A stretch of DNA of 64,000 nucleotides from Hemerocallis citrina (GCA_017893485.1 CM030365.1:30464289-30528288), one strand, 5' to 3'. Counted from the first letter of the stretch, positions 1 through 12,100 are shown. Notes: generated by a model from the sequence alone, not told the origin. Made by a program: numbers and translations.

Positions 1-1169
1 TTACAAGTCTGATCAGTCGACTTATAGCGGAAAACCAGTCGACTTACCAGACAAGTTTTTGAAATAAAACTCAGAAAAATTGAAATTGCAAGTTGTGAGA
101 ATACAACCACAGAGAGTCAATCACAGCCAAACACAATGATATATCCTGGTTTGGTCCTTCCTACCTACATCGAGTCCCTACCCACTTGAGATTTTTCATT
201 ATTCTTGAAAAAGTACAAGAATACTCTACGACCTTTGACAACAACAATGTCAAATCTGTAGACCTCTCTCACCACTAGAAGAGCAAACCCACTCTACACC
301 CTAGAGTGAAACCGACTCTAAAACCAAAAGCCTTACTCTCCAACCGAGAGGACCACTCTCACAACTCGAGAGTGAAAACAACAACAAAAAATTGAGTTTA
401 TAACAACCTATAGCCTTGTATGTGATAGTGCTTTGTATAATGGCTATTAGGTCAACTTCTGAATTCAGTATAAAACGAAATCAATGTTATATTAGACTGA
501 AATTTTGGGAACTAAGTCTTAGAGAGTTTGTATGCTTTTTTAACACTTGAAAACAAAAGACTTGAGAGTTTAAAGAATACTTGGAGTTGTGTAACCTTTG
601 TCAAATGAATTCTATACTCTTTTTATCGAGTTAGAAACGTTTGGACGTTGAGAGGTTGAATCCCAACTACCATACAACGGCAGTAAAAAAAGTTTGATTT
701 TGAAAAATAAGTTTTAAAATCAGAAAACTGTTGAAACGGCTTGAATAGTCGACTGGGTTGCCATAATGAGTCGACTGGCCAGAGCTTGTATGAGTTCTGG
801 CAGTTTCGTACTATCACAGTCGACTGGTTCCAAGGAGTGGTCGACTGGTACTCATACAGCTGAACTTATTCAAGCCTGTTTTGACATTTTAATTTTGTAA
901 AATACTCAGATTATTTAAACTATATGTGAGTGTGTGTGTGACAAAGCTTTTACAAATTTCTAAGACTCAAAGAATTAAAATTACAAGACACTTTGTTTAA
1001 TACAATTGAAGCACTTTGAATCTTGTCTTGAACTTGAGTCTTTGTCTTGATCTTGAGCCTTTGTCTAGATGTGTTGAAGCTTGATCATTTACTCTTGAAA
1101 GCTTCATCAGATTGTGTTGCCTTTGTGTATTTCACCATGGTATTGAATTTGATACACTCCAGATTAGCA
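1..1169. other. Unclassified repeat-like DNA with paired GTCGAC palindromes
   Basis: No coding frame of substance is visible. The stretch is AT-rich and has short direct repeats, for example CTTGA-CTTGAG-type units near 1020-1070 and repeated 'actct/gagag' words near 260-390. GTCGAC cores lie at 16, 38, 748, 770, 819 and 840, that is, as three pairs 21-22 bp apart. The same paired motif fills the Athila LTRs at the other end of the window, so this may be a decayed LTR or leader of a related element. I could not find its ends or a primer site. Confidence 0.4.
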
Positions 1170-1527
1170 GAGATGTAAGCTCCAGATTAGTAGAGAAACC
1201 CTAAGTATCGATTTATTGGAGTTAGGTTTTGCCGGGACAGATGTCATTATTGGTATGGATTGGATGTCGAAGCACAAGGCAAGCATTGACTACAAGGAGA
1301 AGAAGGTAATCATCTCAGCTGAAGGAGTGGAACTTGTACACTACAAATCTATGCTATAGAGATGTAAGCTCCAGATTAGCAGAGAAACCCTAAGTATCGA
1401 TTTATTGGAGTTAGGTTTTGCCGGGACAGATGTCATTATTGGTATGGATTGGATGTCGAAGCACAAGGCAAGCATTGACTGCAAGGAGAAGAAGGTAATC
1501 ATCTCAGCTGAAGGAGTGGAACTTGTA
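1170..1527 (+). repeat. 169-bp direct duplication in Tekay protease end
   Basis: 1170-1338 and 1359-1527 are near-identical direct copies at an offset of 189 bp, separated by about 20 bp of unrelated sequence. Only two differences were seen by eye (tag/cag in 'agattagTagag' and tac/tgc in 'gactAcaag'). Both copies carry the end of a retropepsin and the linker to RT, including the motif VIIGMDW. The duplication lies at the 5' truncation point of the Tekay element, so it probably arose during that rearrangement. Confidence 0.85.
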
Positions 1528-3040
1528 TTCCATGGGGAGCAGAGATCGGAGGCAATGACTTTTGCAGCCAAAGTGCGGATACAAGAAGAGGTGAACAAGG
1601 TGCCAGTGGTGAGGAATTTTCCAGTTGTATTCTTAGAGGATTTACCTGGAATTCCCCCACACCGTTATGTTGAGTTTAGCATCACAATTCAGCCAGGTAG
1701 CGCTCTAGTATCCAAAGCACCTTATCGAATGGCACCAGTAGAGCAGAATGAGGTCAAGAAACAGATTGAAGAGTACTTGCAGAAAGGATTTATTAGACCA
1801 AGTGCATCACCTTGGAGAGCATCAGTATTGCATGTTGAGAAGAAGGATGGGTTATCCAAGATGTGTATTGATTATCGGGAATTGAATAAAGTCACTATTC
1901 GGAACAAGTACCCAATTCCCAGGATCAACGATTTGTTTGATCAGCTTCAGGGAGCAGCAGTATTTTCCAAAATTGATCTACGGTCCGGATATCATTAGGT
2001 ACGAGTCAAGGAAGATGATGTACCTAAGACAACTTTTCGAACTCGACATGGACACTATGAATTCTTGGTAATGCCGTTTGGAGTGACTAACACTCCAGCA
2101 ATCTTCATGGACTTAATGAACAGAATTCTACGACCGTTTATTGACTCATTTGTCGTGGTCTTCATCGACGATATTTTGGTATATTCAAGGATAGAAGAGG
2201 AGCATACTGAACATCTGACAGCAGTCTTGAGCAAGTTACAGGAGCATCAGTTGTATGCCAAATTATCTAAGTGTGAGTTCTGGAAATCGGAAGTTGCATT
2301 CCTAGGCCATATCCTTTCTAAGGAGGGAGTGGCAACGGATCTTCAGAAGATAGAAGCGGTCAAGGAATGGCCACAACCAAAGACGGTAAAGGAAGTAAGG
2401 AGTTTTCTGGGTATGACTGGATATTACTGGAAGTTTATCCAGAATTATGCCAGGATAGCTATACCCCTTACAGCTTTGACCAAAAAGAACCAAAGTTTCG
2501 ATTGGACGGAGAAGTGTGAAGAGAGCTTTCAGGAACTTAAGAACCGGTTGATCTCCGTACCTATATTGGTTTTACCTCAGGAAGACAAGGACTACGTCAT
2601 TTACAGTGATGCGTCATATTTAGGGTTCGGGTGTGTTCTGATGCAGGAGGGTAAGGTCATAGCTTATGGTTCGAGGCAGCTATGACCACACAAGAAGAAT
2701 TATCCGACCCCCGATTTGGAACTCGCAACAATAATTTTTACTTTGAAATCATGGAGACATTATATCTATGGAGCAAAGGTGAAAATTTACACTGACCATA
2801 AGAGCTTGAAATATATCTACCAACAGAAGGATCTCAACTTAAGGCAGAGGAGATGGTTGGAAGCACTCGAAGATATCAGGCCTGAGATTATATTTCATCC
2901 AGGGAAAACCAACGTGGTAGCAGATGCGCTCAGCAGGAAGAGGAGTGTGGCTACATTGATAGCAACCCGGAGGGAGCTAGATGAAGAGATCAGGCAGGCA
3001 GGCATTGAAGTGATTACACAACACTTAAGTGCAGTTTTGA
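1405..3040 (+). pseudogene. Tekay-type Ty3/Gypsy pol: protease end, reverse transcriptase, RNase H (broken)
   Basis: This is the middle of a chromovirus polyprotein that would copy the element's RNA into DNA. The protease tail ([17 protein letters not shown]) is followed by RT with [13 protein letters not shown], the palm start [20 protein letters not shown] and an intact catalytic FIDD at about 2164-2175. RNase H follows, with YSDAS near 2600 and the tail TDHKSLKYI to NVVADALSRK (2790-2940). In-frame stops interrupt it at 1996-1998 (GYH*VRV, consistent with CAG to TAG) and near 2683 (RQL*PH). A frame change follows about 3040. Gag and the front of protease are missing. The clade call rests on the chromodomain and LTR start downstream. 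Confidence 0.9.
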
Positions 3041-3044
3041 CAAG

Positions 3045-4482
3045 TTGGTGTTACGACCAAGCTCGAATGAGCAAGTGAAAGAGGTTCAGACCAAAGATCC
3101 AGAGATGGAAGACATGAAGAAGCAAGTGCATGAAGGAAAATTGCCCGAATTCAATATAAGAGATGGTTCACTATGGTTTGGTAACCGGCTATGTGTACCA
3201 AAGGACGAGGAGTTGAGGAAAGACATCATGAAGGAAGCTCACTCCACATTACTTGTGATTCACCCCGGAAGCACCAAGATGTATCATGATATAAAGCAGC
3301 ACTATTGGTGGTCAGGGATGAAGCGAGATATAACAGAGTTCGTCACCAAATGTTTGACATGCCAACAAGTTAAGGCCGAAAATCAGAAACCAGGAGGATT
3401 GTTACAGCCTTTACCCATCCCAGAATGGAAATGGAAGAACATCAGTATGGATTTTATCACGGAATTACCTAGGAGCCCTAAAGGAAATGACTCAATATGG
3501 GTGATTGTGGATCGATTGACCAAATCAGCAAATTTTCTTCCAGTAAAGACGACCTGAACAGTCGAGAAGTTGGCCGAGGTCTACATCGAGAACGTAGTGA
3601 AACTACATGGAGTGCTAGTGTCGATAGTATCCGACCGAGATGCAAGATTTACATCTCGATTCTGGCAAAGTCTATAGTTAGCATTGGGAACTAGAACAGA
3701 CTTTAGCACAGCTTTTCACCCACAGACGGATGGACAGACAGAGAGAGTCAACAGGATTCTTGAGGACATGTTGTGGGCATGCATTTTGGACTTCAGAGAA
3801 AGTTGGGAGAAATACTTAGCCTTGGTAGAGTTTTCTTATAATAACAGCTATCAGGCAAGCATTGGCATGGCCCCGTATGATGCTTTATTTGGACGAAGAT
3901 GCAGAACACCAGTTTGTTGGCTCGAGGTAGGAGAGCGGCAGATGTATGGACCAGAAATCGTGCAACAAATATCGGAGCAGATCAAGCTTATTCAGAAGAG
4001 GCTTCAAGGAGCACAGAGCAGGCAGAAGAGCTATGCGGACAACCGCCGAAGAGAGTTGGAATTTGAGGAAGGCGACTCCGTATTTCTCAAGGTATCGCCG
4101 ACGAAAGGAGTTATCAGATTCGAAAAAGGCGGGAAGTTAGCTCTGAGATATATTGGACCATACAAGATTCTGAAGAGGATTGGCAGGATGTCTTATAAGT
4201 TGGAGCTACCGGCCGAGCTATCTCACGTGCATGACGTGTTCCACGTCTCTATGCTACGGAAGTATGTGCCGGATAAGCCATCGGTTGCCAGAGGTTCCGA
4301 AAGATTTACAGATAGATCTTTCTTATAGAGAGCAACCAGTCAGGATACTTGATCGTTAGGAAAAGGTACCGAGAAAAAAGGTCACCCCAATGGTCAAAGT
4401 TCTCTGGAAGAACCAGTTTGTGGAAGAAGCCACGTGGGAGCCAGAGAGCCGCATGAAGGCTTTATTTCCAGATTTATTTTAA
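3045..4482 (+). pseudogene. Tekay-type integrase with C-terminal chromodomain (broken)
   Basis: The integrase inserts the cDNA, and the chromodomain tail steers chromoviruses towards modified chromatin. The zinc-binding part is present: HSTLLVIH, then CLTCQQ near 3350. Catalytic residues are visible in MDFITELP (first Asp), SDRDARF (second Asp, in a segment lying outside the long frames) and HPQTDGQTERVN (Glu). GPYKILKRIG and HDVFHVSMLRK near 4160-4260 mark the C-terminal domain. After a frame change near 4285 the tail reads YREQPVRILDR*EKVPRKK and ends EEATWEPESRM, a chromodomain. Breaks: a stop at 3553-3557 (PVKTT*), a stop before LALGTRTDF (consistent with CAG to TAG), the frame change and the TAG in the chromodomain. 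It ends at the TAA at 4480-4482. Confidence 0.9.
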
Positions 4483-4548
4483 GTGTTTTCTGTTTTAATT
4501 GATGTTTTTCTTTCTCCCACTAAGAACGTTATGGGGACAGAACGACTC

Positions 4549-4562
4549 TAAGGAGGGAGTGA
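4549..4562 (+). promoter_or_regulatory. Polypurine tract before Tekay 3' LTR
   Basis: The purine run AAGGAGGGAGTGA sits directly before TGTAACACCCCG. In LTR elements this tract primes plus-strand DNA synthesis and fixes the LTR start. A very similar tract precedes the Tekay LTR at 13969. Confidence 0.8.
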
Positions 4563-4588
4563 TGTAACACCCCGTATTGCACGATACC

Positions 4589-4591
<3 letters not shown>

Positions 4592-4619
<28 letters not shown>

Positions 4620-4646
4620 CTGTGTGTGTGTATGTGTGTGTGTGTA
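4592..4646. repeat. AT then TG microsatellite
   Basis: About 28 bp of (AT)n at 4592-4619 are followed by about 26 bp of interrupted (TG)n. The microsatellite lies inside the start of the LTR, in U3. Confidence 0.95.
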
Positions 4647-5872
4647 TTGTCTGTATGCGTGCACTTAATTGCAGTGTTATGGGTCGATTTTGCTATCGTG
4701 GTGTACGGTTAGGGTTACGGGACGGTTCATGGGAGGATTGCATTCTAAATATGTACGAGAACGAGGAAGACCGATACTAGTATAAACGCTAGTCTTCAGT
4801 ACAACGTCCATGCAAATATTGTATGATACTACAGTAGATATATATTGCGTGCGCTCGATAAACCGCTCGTCTCGCACTCGTTGGAATGCATTTACCCTTA
4901 AGTTGGGCAGCCAACACAACAACCACCAAACTATGGGCTAGAAGCCATGGTTTGATCCAGAACCACCTACAACCTACCCTACCCCCCTAGCTCAAAACCG
5001 GCCATACCCCCCCCCCTCTCTCCCTTCTCCTTCATTTCTCCACTCTTTCCCACCTCTTTGCTTTGGAAATTTCAGAAACCCCTTCAAGAGATTATAGGAG
5101 AGAAAGAAGAGAGAGTGAAGAAGAAGACTCAAGGAAGGATTTTTCAAGGAAGGAAGCTTGAGAAGATCAATTCCTCTACAACAACCAAGGGTGAAGAGTT
5201 TCTCTAAACCTTCATTTCTTGTCTTTTAATTCATTTTTCTTGCATGCATGTATGATAGGATGTACTAGGATGATCATCTAAGAGTTGAAAGTTGAAATCA
5301 GAACCGAAAATAGAAAACTGATTCAGAGTGCTATTTTTTTGATTTTCGTGAGAGCAAACTACAAAGAAGTAGACAATGAAATTTTCAGCGATTGTTCACA
5401 TATGTGTTAAGAATGTTCATGATTTATTTCAGATTTGTTTGTGGCTATTTGATATTTTAATAAAATCATAAGGTGCAACTGTGTCGCAAGGCAGATCAGC
5501 AAATGATAAACAGAATGACTGATGTTGTAGGAATTTTCATGATTTATTGAAGTATGATCGTGATCTGAAATTTTTACCCTATATTCCTACATTCATCTAG
5601 ATTCTATAAAAAAATTAGGAAATTATTTGGATGAGTTTATAGGCTTGAGAAAAATTGAGCTTTAATCAGTAGCTGAAGCTGAACTAAAGAACTTGATGGT
5701 TTCCGTGCTAAATTGAAATAGATAGAACTCACTGTATATTTAGGATTTTTGGCATAAGGTCTTTTGCATATTGTTTAGTATGATCTCTAGTATCATCACC
5801 ATAAATTTTGCGTTATTTGGACAAGTACGGAATTTAATATGATTTTATGAGTATGTGCTATGCTGGTTTCAA

Positions 5873-6008
5873 CCAGTTTGGATACCCTGTAGAGATTGGG
5901 CACTTGAGACTCATTAAGAGCACATTGTGAGAACCTGATTCATTAGAGAGTTGTAGTAGACACCAAGATCTTTCCAACAAGACCAATTTGAGGCAATTCC
6001 AGTAAAGG
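5873..6008 (+). repeat. Left arm of 136-bp inverted repeat
   Basis: Its reverse complement occurs at 7007-7142 with 134 of 136 bases identical by eye; the two differences are in 'attggGcaCttgag'. The left arm lies inside the Tekay LTR, so it is the likelier original copy. Confidence 0.92.
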
Positions 6009-7006
6009 TTATATTTACTGTGATTTTTGTAAGACTGGACAGAGACCTAGAGTGGATATGAGTGCTCTGATTGGGAGAGACCCATTGTGTGAATTGGTGC
6101 ATCGGTGAGAGATGTGTGTGTTAGGGTGACTTAATGGTATAATTTGGACTCATGATCAACTATAGAGTTGTTGAGGACACCCACACCCTTCCATATAAAT
6201 TGGGTTTGTGACGTTCTGACGAACGAGTAGAGTTTTGTGCTACCGGTAAGGTGCAGCCCGTGCACAGGAAGCACGCAGACTGAGGCTTGAGAGGCTATTT
6301 TGAGGACCTAGATGTTTGAATTTGAGTTCAGGATCAACTAGAAAGTTGTAGCCTAGGATCTCACCTTTCTAGATTGGGCTCGTACACTCCAATCGGAGTT
6401 GTATCGAGAGAGTTATAACCATTTTAAGATTCGGGCAGAAACCCCATAGGTTGCTTAGTCTTGTTTTTGACTAAATATTGTGAGGACATTTTCCGTGTGA
6501 ACTATCAGAGTCGATGACTCTTGTCTAGGGATGGATGATGTCTATTATTGAGGTTGTTGACTCCCAGAGTGGGATGCGTAACTCGAGTTAGTCTCCAGGG
6601 TAAGGGATACCCTGCACCTGTCAACCCTACATTATAAACTTCCGTCGAGCGTAGGACATCCGAGCCGCGCCAGTATTATAAGTTCACAAGGGTGAACATA
6701 CATTCACAGTCGGGACAACGGCGAATGTAGGCCGGAAGGCTGGACAATTCCTAGCCGAGGAAGTGGCGAACCGGACTAGTGTCGCCAGGGCCAGAGGTTG
6801 ATAGGCAAGTGTGGAAGCAGTTTTATCTTATTCCCAAAGTGGTAGAGTAAGGCAGGGGTTAGTATGACATATTAAGAGGTTGGAAAATTGCATTAGTCCT
6901 AGTAAACCATAGTTGGTGTTGTACCTTCCAGTCGTAGGGATACGTTTTCGGCACTCATGGATTGAGTCCTCGGCTCGTATCTCGATCTGTTAATTTCCAA
7001 ATGAAT

Positions 7007-7142
7007 CCTTTACTGGAATTGCCTCAAATTGGTCTTGTTGGAAAGATCTTGGTGTCTACTACAACTCTCTAATGAATCAGGTTCTCACAATGTGCTCTTA
7101 ATGAGTCTCAAATGTCCAATCTCTACAGGGTATCCAAACTGG
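7007..7142 (-). repeat. Right arm of 136-bp inverted repeat
   Basis: This is the reverse complement of 5873-6008, with 998 bp between the arms. It lies exactly where the recognisable LTR stops, so the inverted duplication and the loss of the LTR end may be one event, such as template switching or break repair. Confidence 0.92.
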
Positions 7143-8103
7143 AATTTACAAAATAAACTTATGGATTGAATCCTTATGAATCCTTTCCCCCCTAAATATC
7201 CAAATTACAACCAACTTAAAATTATCAAGAAAATGAATCCTAATTGGTAAGGGGTGACGGATGTCATGCGAGTTTATAGTTTGGGCTCAACTGTGATCTA
7301 TTTAGGTCAAAGTGAGGGGTGCCTAGGATTTCTCTCATGTCATGGAGGGGCATATGTGTTACCATTGGGGGGCAACGGCCGGTTCGGTTGGCAAAAACAT
7401 GTTCCGATTGTGGGTAACAATAGACGATAGAATGTGCCATTTGCGGAACCGTCGGGGGTGACGGCAGCCGTCGTTGTGAGGTGGTGGTGATGGTTAACAG
7501 TGGTCAAGCTAGGCGAAGTGAACGAGACCTCAATCTGAACATGGGTATGTCAGATTGGTGGGTTCCTGCGTTATCTCTCGTATGATGTTTGAGTTGACGC
7601 CTGGGTCATTGCTTGGGGTGACAGCTATTGTGGTTGCGAGTGATGGTGATGACAAAAAGTGTACAAGCGAGTGAATGAGAGAGAATGAGCCCAAATTGGC
7701 ACGAGAAACTTGATGTGGCGAGGTCGGCCGACCACTAGGATTAAGTTTTATTTTATTATTTGTTTGTTGGTTGGGGAATATGAGTTTTATGACCCAGCTT
7801 GTTGAGTTTTATGAACTTTATAATCCTAATTTTTAGTTTTATGTTTTGTTAAACTCTTTTTAAGGAAATGCAGGGAGCTTTCATTTACCCATCGGTTAAT
7901 GATAACAAAAAAAACATGCTATAAGTACAGAGAAAATGTAGAACAAGAATATTTCCAAATTTAAATATTTGCAAAATAAGAAAAAAAAAGGAAACATAGA
8001 AGGAAGAGAACAGACGGGAGATAGTAGAAACATTCTAGGCTAAACTCCCCGATCATCAAAATCATAGCTAAATTCCTAATTTGGCATACTTAATGCTAGC
8101 AAT
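7143..8103. other. Unclassified intergenic DNA
   Basis: No supported gene or element end was found. 7240-7740 is richer in GC and has repeated 'ggtgacggcagc/ggtgatgg' words, which look like decayed repeat. 7740-8100 is AT-rich. Confidence 0.5.
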
Positions 8104-8111
8104 ACAGTACA

Positions 8112-8317
8112 CAGCGTCGGCCTCCACCTTAAGGCTGGTGAGGCGGCCGCCTCAGGCCCCCGAATTTTTTACAATTTTAGTCTTTCAAATTTGTATTTTT
8201 CTTATAAATATAGACACGTATTTTGCGCTAATAAAAATTACATTGTTATTAGGGGTCTCAAAAAACAATTATTTGGGTCTTTCGCTTCGGACCTCCGAAA
8301 ACTCATGGCCGATCCTG
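8112..8317. mobile_element. hAT-type MITE with 8-bp target duplication
   Basis: A 206-bp element starts CAGCGTCGGCC and ends GGCCGATCCTG, giving imperfect terminal inverted repeats (9 of 11 bases match). It is flanked on both sides by ACAGTACA (8104-8111 and 8318-8325), a perfect 8-bp duplication as expected for hAT elements. There is no transposase inside, so it is non-autonomous. Related sequence occurs at 36043-36240. Confidence 0.85.
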
Positions 8318-8325
8318 ACAGTACA

Positions 8326-8691
8326 AACATGCATTGTGCAGCAGTATGACCAAATAAGGGCATTGAACGCCAGCAAAGTTGGTCACTAGTAGAAAGCTCG
8401 AAAGTCATGCCTACACCAAGGAAGACATCGTGAGGCCATGATTTGAAAAGCCATTAATTTTGGTCATCTATATTGAAAAAATTGACAAGGATATAGCCGG
8501 GATGCATATTTGCGTGGATAAAATTGTTCACCTGGAGGCAAATTACTGAATGTCAGAAGTCAGAATACCGTAATTGAATGAAATACCACCTAACAAATCT
8601 AACATGCAGATGAAGAAAAAAAAATGATGAAAAAAAAAAGTCGTCATAGGGAAGACAAAATATGGAAGAACATGAATTCTTTTTTAACAAA
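8326..8691. other. Unclassified DNA between MITE and CACTA-like end
   Basis: I see no coding frame, inverted repeat or recognisable motif. Runs of A lie near 8610-8640. Confidence 0.5.
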
Positions 8692-9189
8692 CACTACAAC
8701 ATTTATAAGCTACAGCGGCATATATACCTCGGTGTTTTTCTAGTCCCGCCGGGATAGGATAAGACCAGGAATGCTTTTAAAATTTCTATCGATATACATC
8801 AGTGTTTTACAACAAACGCCTCCGTAGAGCATCCTACAGCGGCGTTTCCTTAAAAAACGCCGGGGTAGGAAATGCCCTAATATACATAAAATTCCAGTAA
8901 CCCTACCGCGGCATTTTTATTAAAAAAACACCGCGGTATGGAGTGAGATAAAATCCCCAAATCCTCCCGAATCCTAACATTTCGCGGACTCTTTCTCTAA
9001 ATTTCCCAGAACCCCAAATTAAAGCGTGCAAAAAAATCGACCGCCGTTTGCGCCTCCTTCCCTTCATCACCGTTACCGACATCTCCTCCACCGTTGCAGT
9101 GGGTCCCGTCGCCGTCCCCGCCTCTTTGTCGCGATCACTCTCTATCTCTCTCCCCCAAAACTCTCGATCCTTGCTCTTCCCAATGTCGC
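8692..9189. mobile_element. CACTA-like transposon left end
   Basis: The segment starts CACTACAAC, as CACTA (En/Spm) ends do. Within 260 bp it contains several direct and inverted versions of a GC-rich subterminal word, 'taccgcggcgttttt', near 8714, 8840, 8850, 8908 and 8928. Such subterminal arrays bind transposase in this superfamily. The GC-rich DNA at 9020-9189 resumes at 12743 after the solo LTR. No right end was found, and a 3-bp target duplication could not be checked. Confidence 0.5.
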
Positions 9190-12100
9190 TGTAACCCCTG
9201 TTTTTTCAAAAAATGTATTTTTTTGTATTTTCTATATTTTAAAAAATTTCGCAAATTATTTTTTCCGGTTTTCAAATTCTTTTGTCAAAATGTATTTTTT
9301 TTGGATCTTCTATTTTAAAATCTGTTTTCGATCAAATGAATTTAATTGTAACTATTTTCTGTGATTTTATATTGTAATAAAAATCTCATTATTATTATTG
9401 TTATTATTGTTATTAGTTTTGACTGGTTATTAACGACCTATTTCTATGTACAAATTGTATTTGTAGTGTTTTAAATAAATTCTATCTTTGCATTGCAAAT
9501 TACATTTTTATTATAAACAATCTTTTTTATTTGTTATTTTATTTTCTCATTGAATTTTAATACCCTAATAGATTTTTTTTTTAAACCCAATATATTTTAA
9601 TACCCATTTTCCCGTAACCCAATATAATAATACCCATTACCCAATTTAACTTAACCAAAACCACTACCCATTAATACCCAATTCAAACCATACCCATTCC
9701 TATACACAATAACCCATCGGTAACTATTCCATTATAATACCCTCCTATTTAAAAACCCTACACCAAACCAACTCATTACCTAATTACTACACCTATTACC
9801 TTATATTTCCACTCCCTGGCTATCCAATCCCCTATTCTACCAAACCCAATACTACCCCCCCCCCCCCCTATAGCCGGCTGTGTGTGCCCCCTCCCCTCCT
9901 TCAACCCTAATGCCTATGTATCCTTATATATATTCAACCGCATGCTGCAAAATTTTTTTGTTTTCCAAACCTTTGCTCCTATCCCGTGCTTCATCTCTCC
10001 TGTTCTCCCTCTTCATCCGCTGTCTCGCGCTCTCTTGTTCTTAGAGTTTTCTTGTGCATGCTCGAGTGCGTGTGTAGATCGTTCGTGAGTTCGTGGATTT
10101 TCGTTCGTGGGTTTTGCTTCTACTTTTGAGTTCATCGTTCTTCATCCCCAATTTAAGGCAAATAACTTGTACTCCAATTCATTTGTTTGATACAAGTCAA
10201 AAAGTTCACCTATGGTGTAGTTGGGTCTAGAGACAACTCATGTTGTGTTTTCCTTGATGGGTTTTGTCTCTATTGTGATATTTTGGCCATTGAAGACTCA
10301 CGACACAATCTTCACATGATTTAACCTAGGATTTGCCTGATTCTTGATTTTGAATATGTATGTGAGATTTGTGTGCAAACTTGTGTTTTGGTTAAGACCC
10401 ATGAGATATATTTGGCGTGGACATGTTAATAACCCTAATTCATGATGTTTAGACACTTGGTAGACTTTATTTCAAGTTTGGATGTATTTGGATCAATATT
10501 CTTGAATCTATGTTGATTTTGTTTTAAGGGGGAAAATCTGTATTTTGGCACAGTTCGGTTTTGTTTGCTATTTTTGACTGTGCTACAGTCAGTATCTTAA
10601 TTTCGATATAAAACGCTAGTTTTAGATAATTTCTTCTACTTTCAAATCCCTCTGACCTTACTTTATTTTGATTTCGTATGACTGAGTTATGATTGTTTTA
10701 GTACAGAGGTGTCGATCTTTTCCAAATTCTATTTTTCAGGAATTTTGATAACAAATTATTTTCAAGAACCATGTTATACATATTATTTTGATTTGAAACT
10801 TTGGTCAATGTTTCTTTATTAAGTTAGGGATTACCCAGAATTTTGGTGAATTTTATTGATAAGTTTTATATGATGTTTCATGTTCATTTATAAAATCTAT
10901 GCTTGTTGTATTTTGCTCGCTGTTCTGTAAAAAACCTTATTTTTACTATGATTCATTTTACTGTATGAAAATGTTTGTAAAATATGAAAGTTAGTATATT
11001 TTATCTATTTTCATATTCCTTTGGCGGAATTGGATTTCGTTTTACTGGTTGCAAGATATCATAGTTTTCGTACAGCAGTGTTGGGATTTCTAGATTTGCC
11101 AAACTATGTTTTATTGATGTTTTCTTATTTTTGATGACTGATCTATCTTTACTGAAAAATTATTAAAATTTATATTTAGCTACTGGCAATATAGGGAAAT
11201 ACCCCAGATTTTTCCTGAATTTATTTGAGAGATTTTGATGGGGTTTTCTTGATTGAGAATTCGTACATGTTTTCTGGATTCAAACTTATTTTGAGTTATG
11301 ATGTTGTGAATTACTATATGAATTAATTATACTCACTGGATTCGTGTGTAAGTCTATTTTCCAGATCCATTGACGGATCCAGATTTGGATGTTTGTAGTA
11401 GCGGAAATCACTGTTTTAGTACTGTACTGTCATACTGTCCTGAATATGAATATACACAGTTTTGGTCGTTTATGTGACTGTATCTCATCTATTCATATTT
11501 ATTTGTTTTCCTGAACTTAGTACTGATTAACCATGTTAGTTTGACACTATTTCGTACACATTCATGCATGTTTGATGACATTAATAATAAATAACCAAAC
11601 TGGGGTTTAAGGAAAAGATCGAATAGTGGATAATTTAGAAACGTATACTTGGAAGGGGGCCCGTGTTTCCCATTTTGATTCATGTTGATACATGAACCTG
11701 TTACTGGATGGAACTTTGGTTCATGTACCTGTTATCTGCTGCTGCATGGACCTGTTGGTTTATGTACCTGTTACTTGTTACTGCACGGACCTGTTGGTCG
11801 TGTTCCTGTTGCTTCATGAACCTGTTGCTGCATGAATCGGATGATTCGTGTACCTGTTGCTTCATGAACCTGTTACCTATTTCTGTTCTAATTTCTGAGT
11901 ACACTGCCCTCTATGATCCACTATGAAATCTAAATCAAAACTGTTTGTTGTAGCAACTATGTAGTAAAAGCTGGGATGCATGAAGTGCTACCTAGATGGT
12001 AATCACTAAAAGACTTGAACATGATACTTGAACATGATACATGCTTGGTTGACACTTGACTACATGATACATGAGACTTGTTTACATGAGACTTGAAACT

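Larger units (their letters stand above)
4563..7006 (+). mobile_element. Tekay 3' LTR, 3'-truncated
   Basis: The LTR begins TGTAACACCCCG right after the polypurine tract. It carries an AT/TG microsatellite, a pyrimidine-rich stretch near 5005-5060 and a purine-rich leader-like stretch near 5090-5170. The terminal GGGG-GTGACA seen in the other Tekay-like LTRs of this window is absent. Recognisable sequence runs to about 7006, where an inverted copy of part of the LTR begins. The LTR is therefore truncated or rearranged at its 3' end. Confidence 0.75.

Noticed and set aside
8081..8389. 102-codon open frame
   Set aside because: It spans the hAT MITE and both its target duplications, so it is chance.
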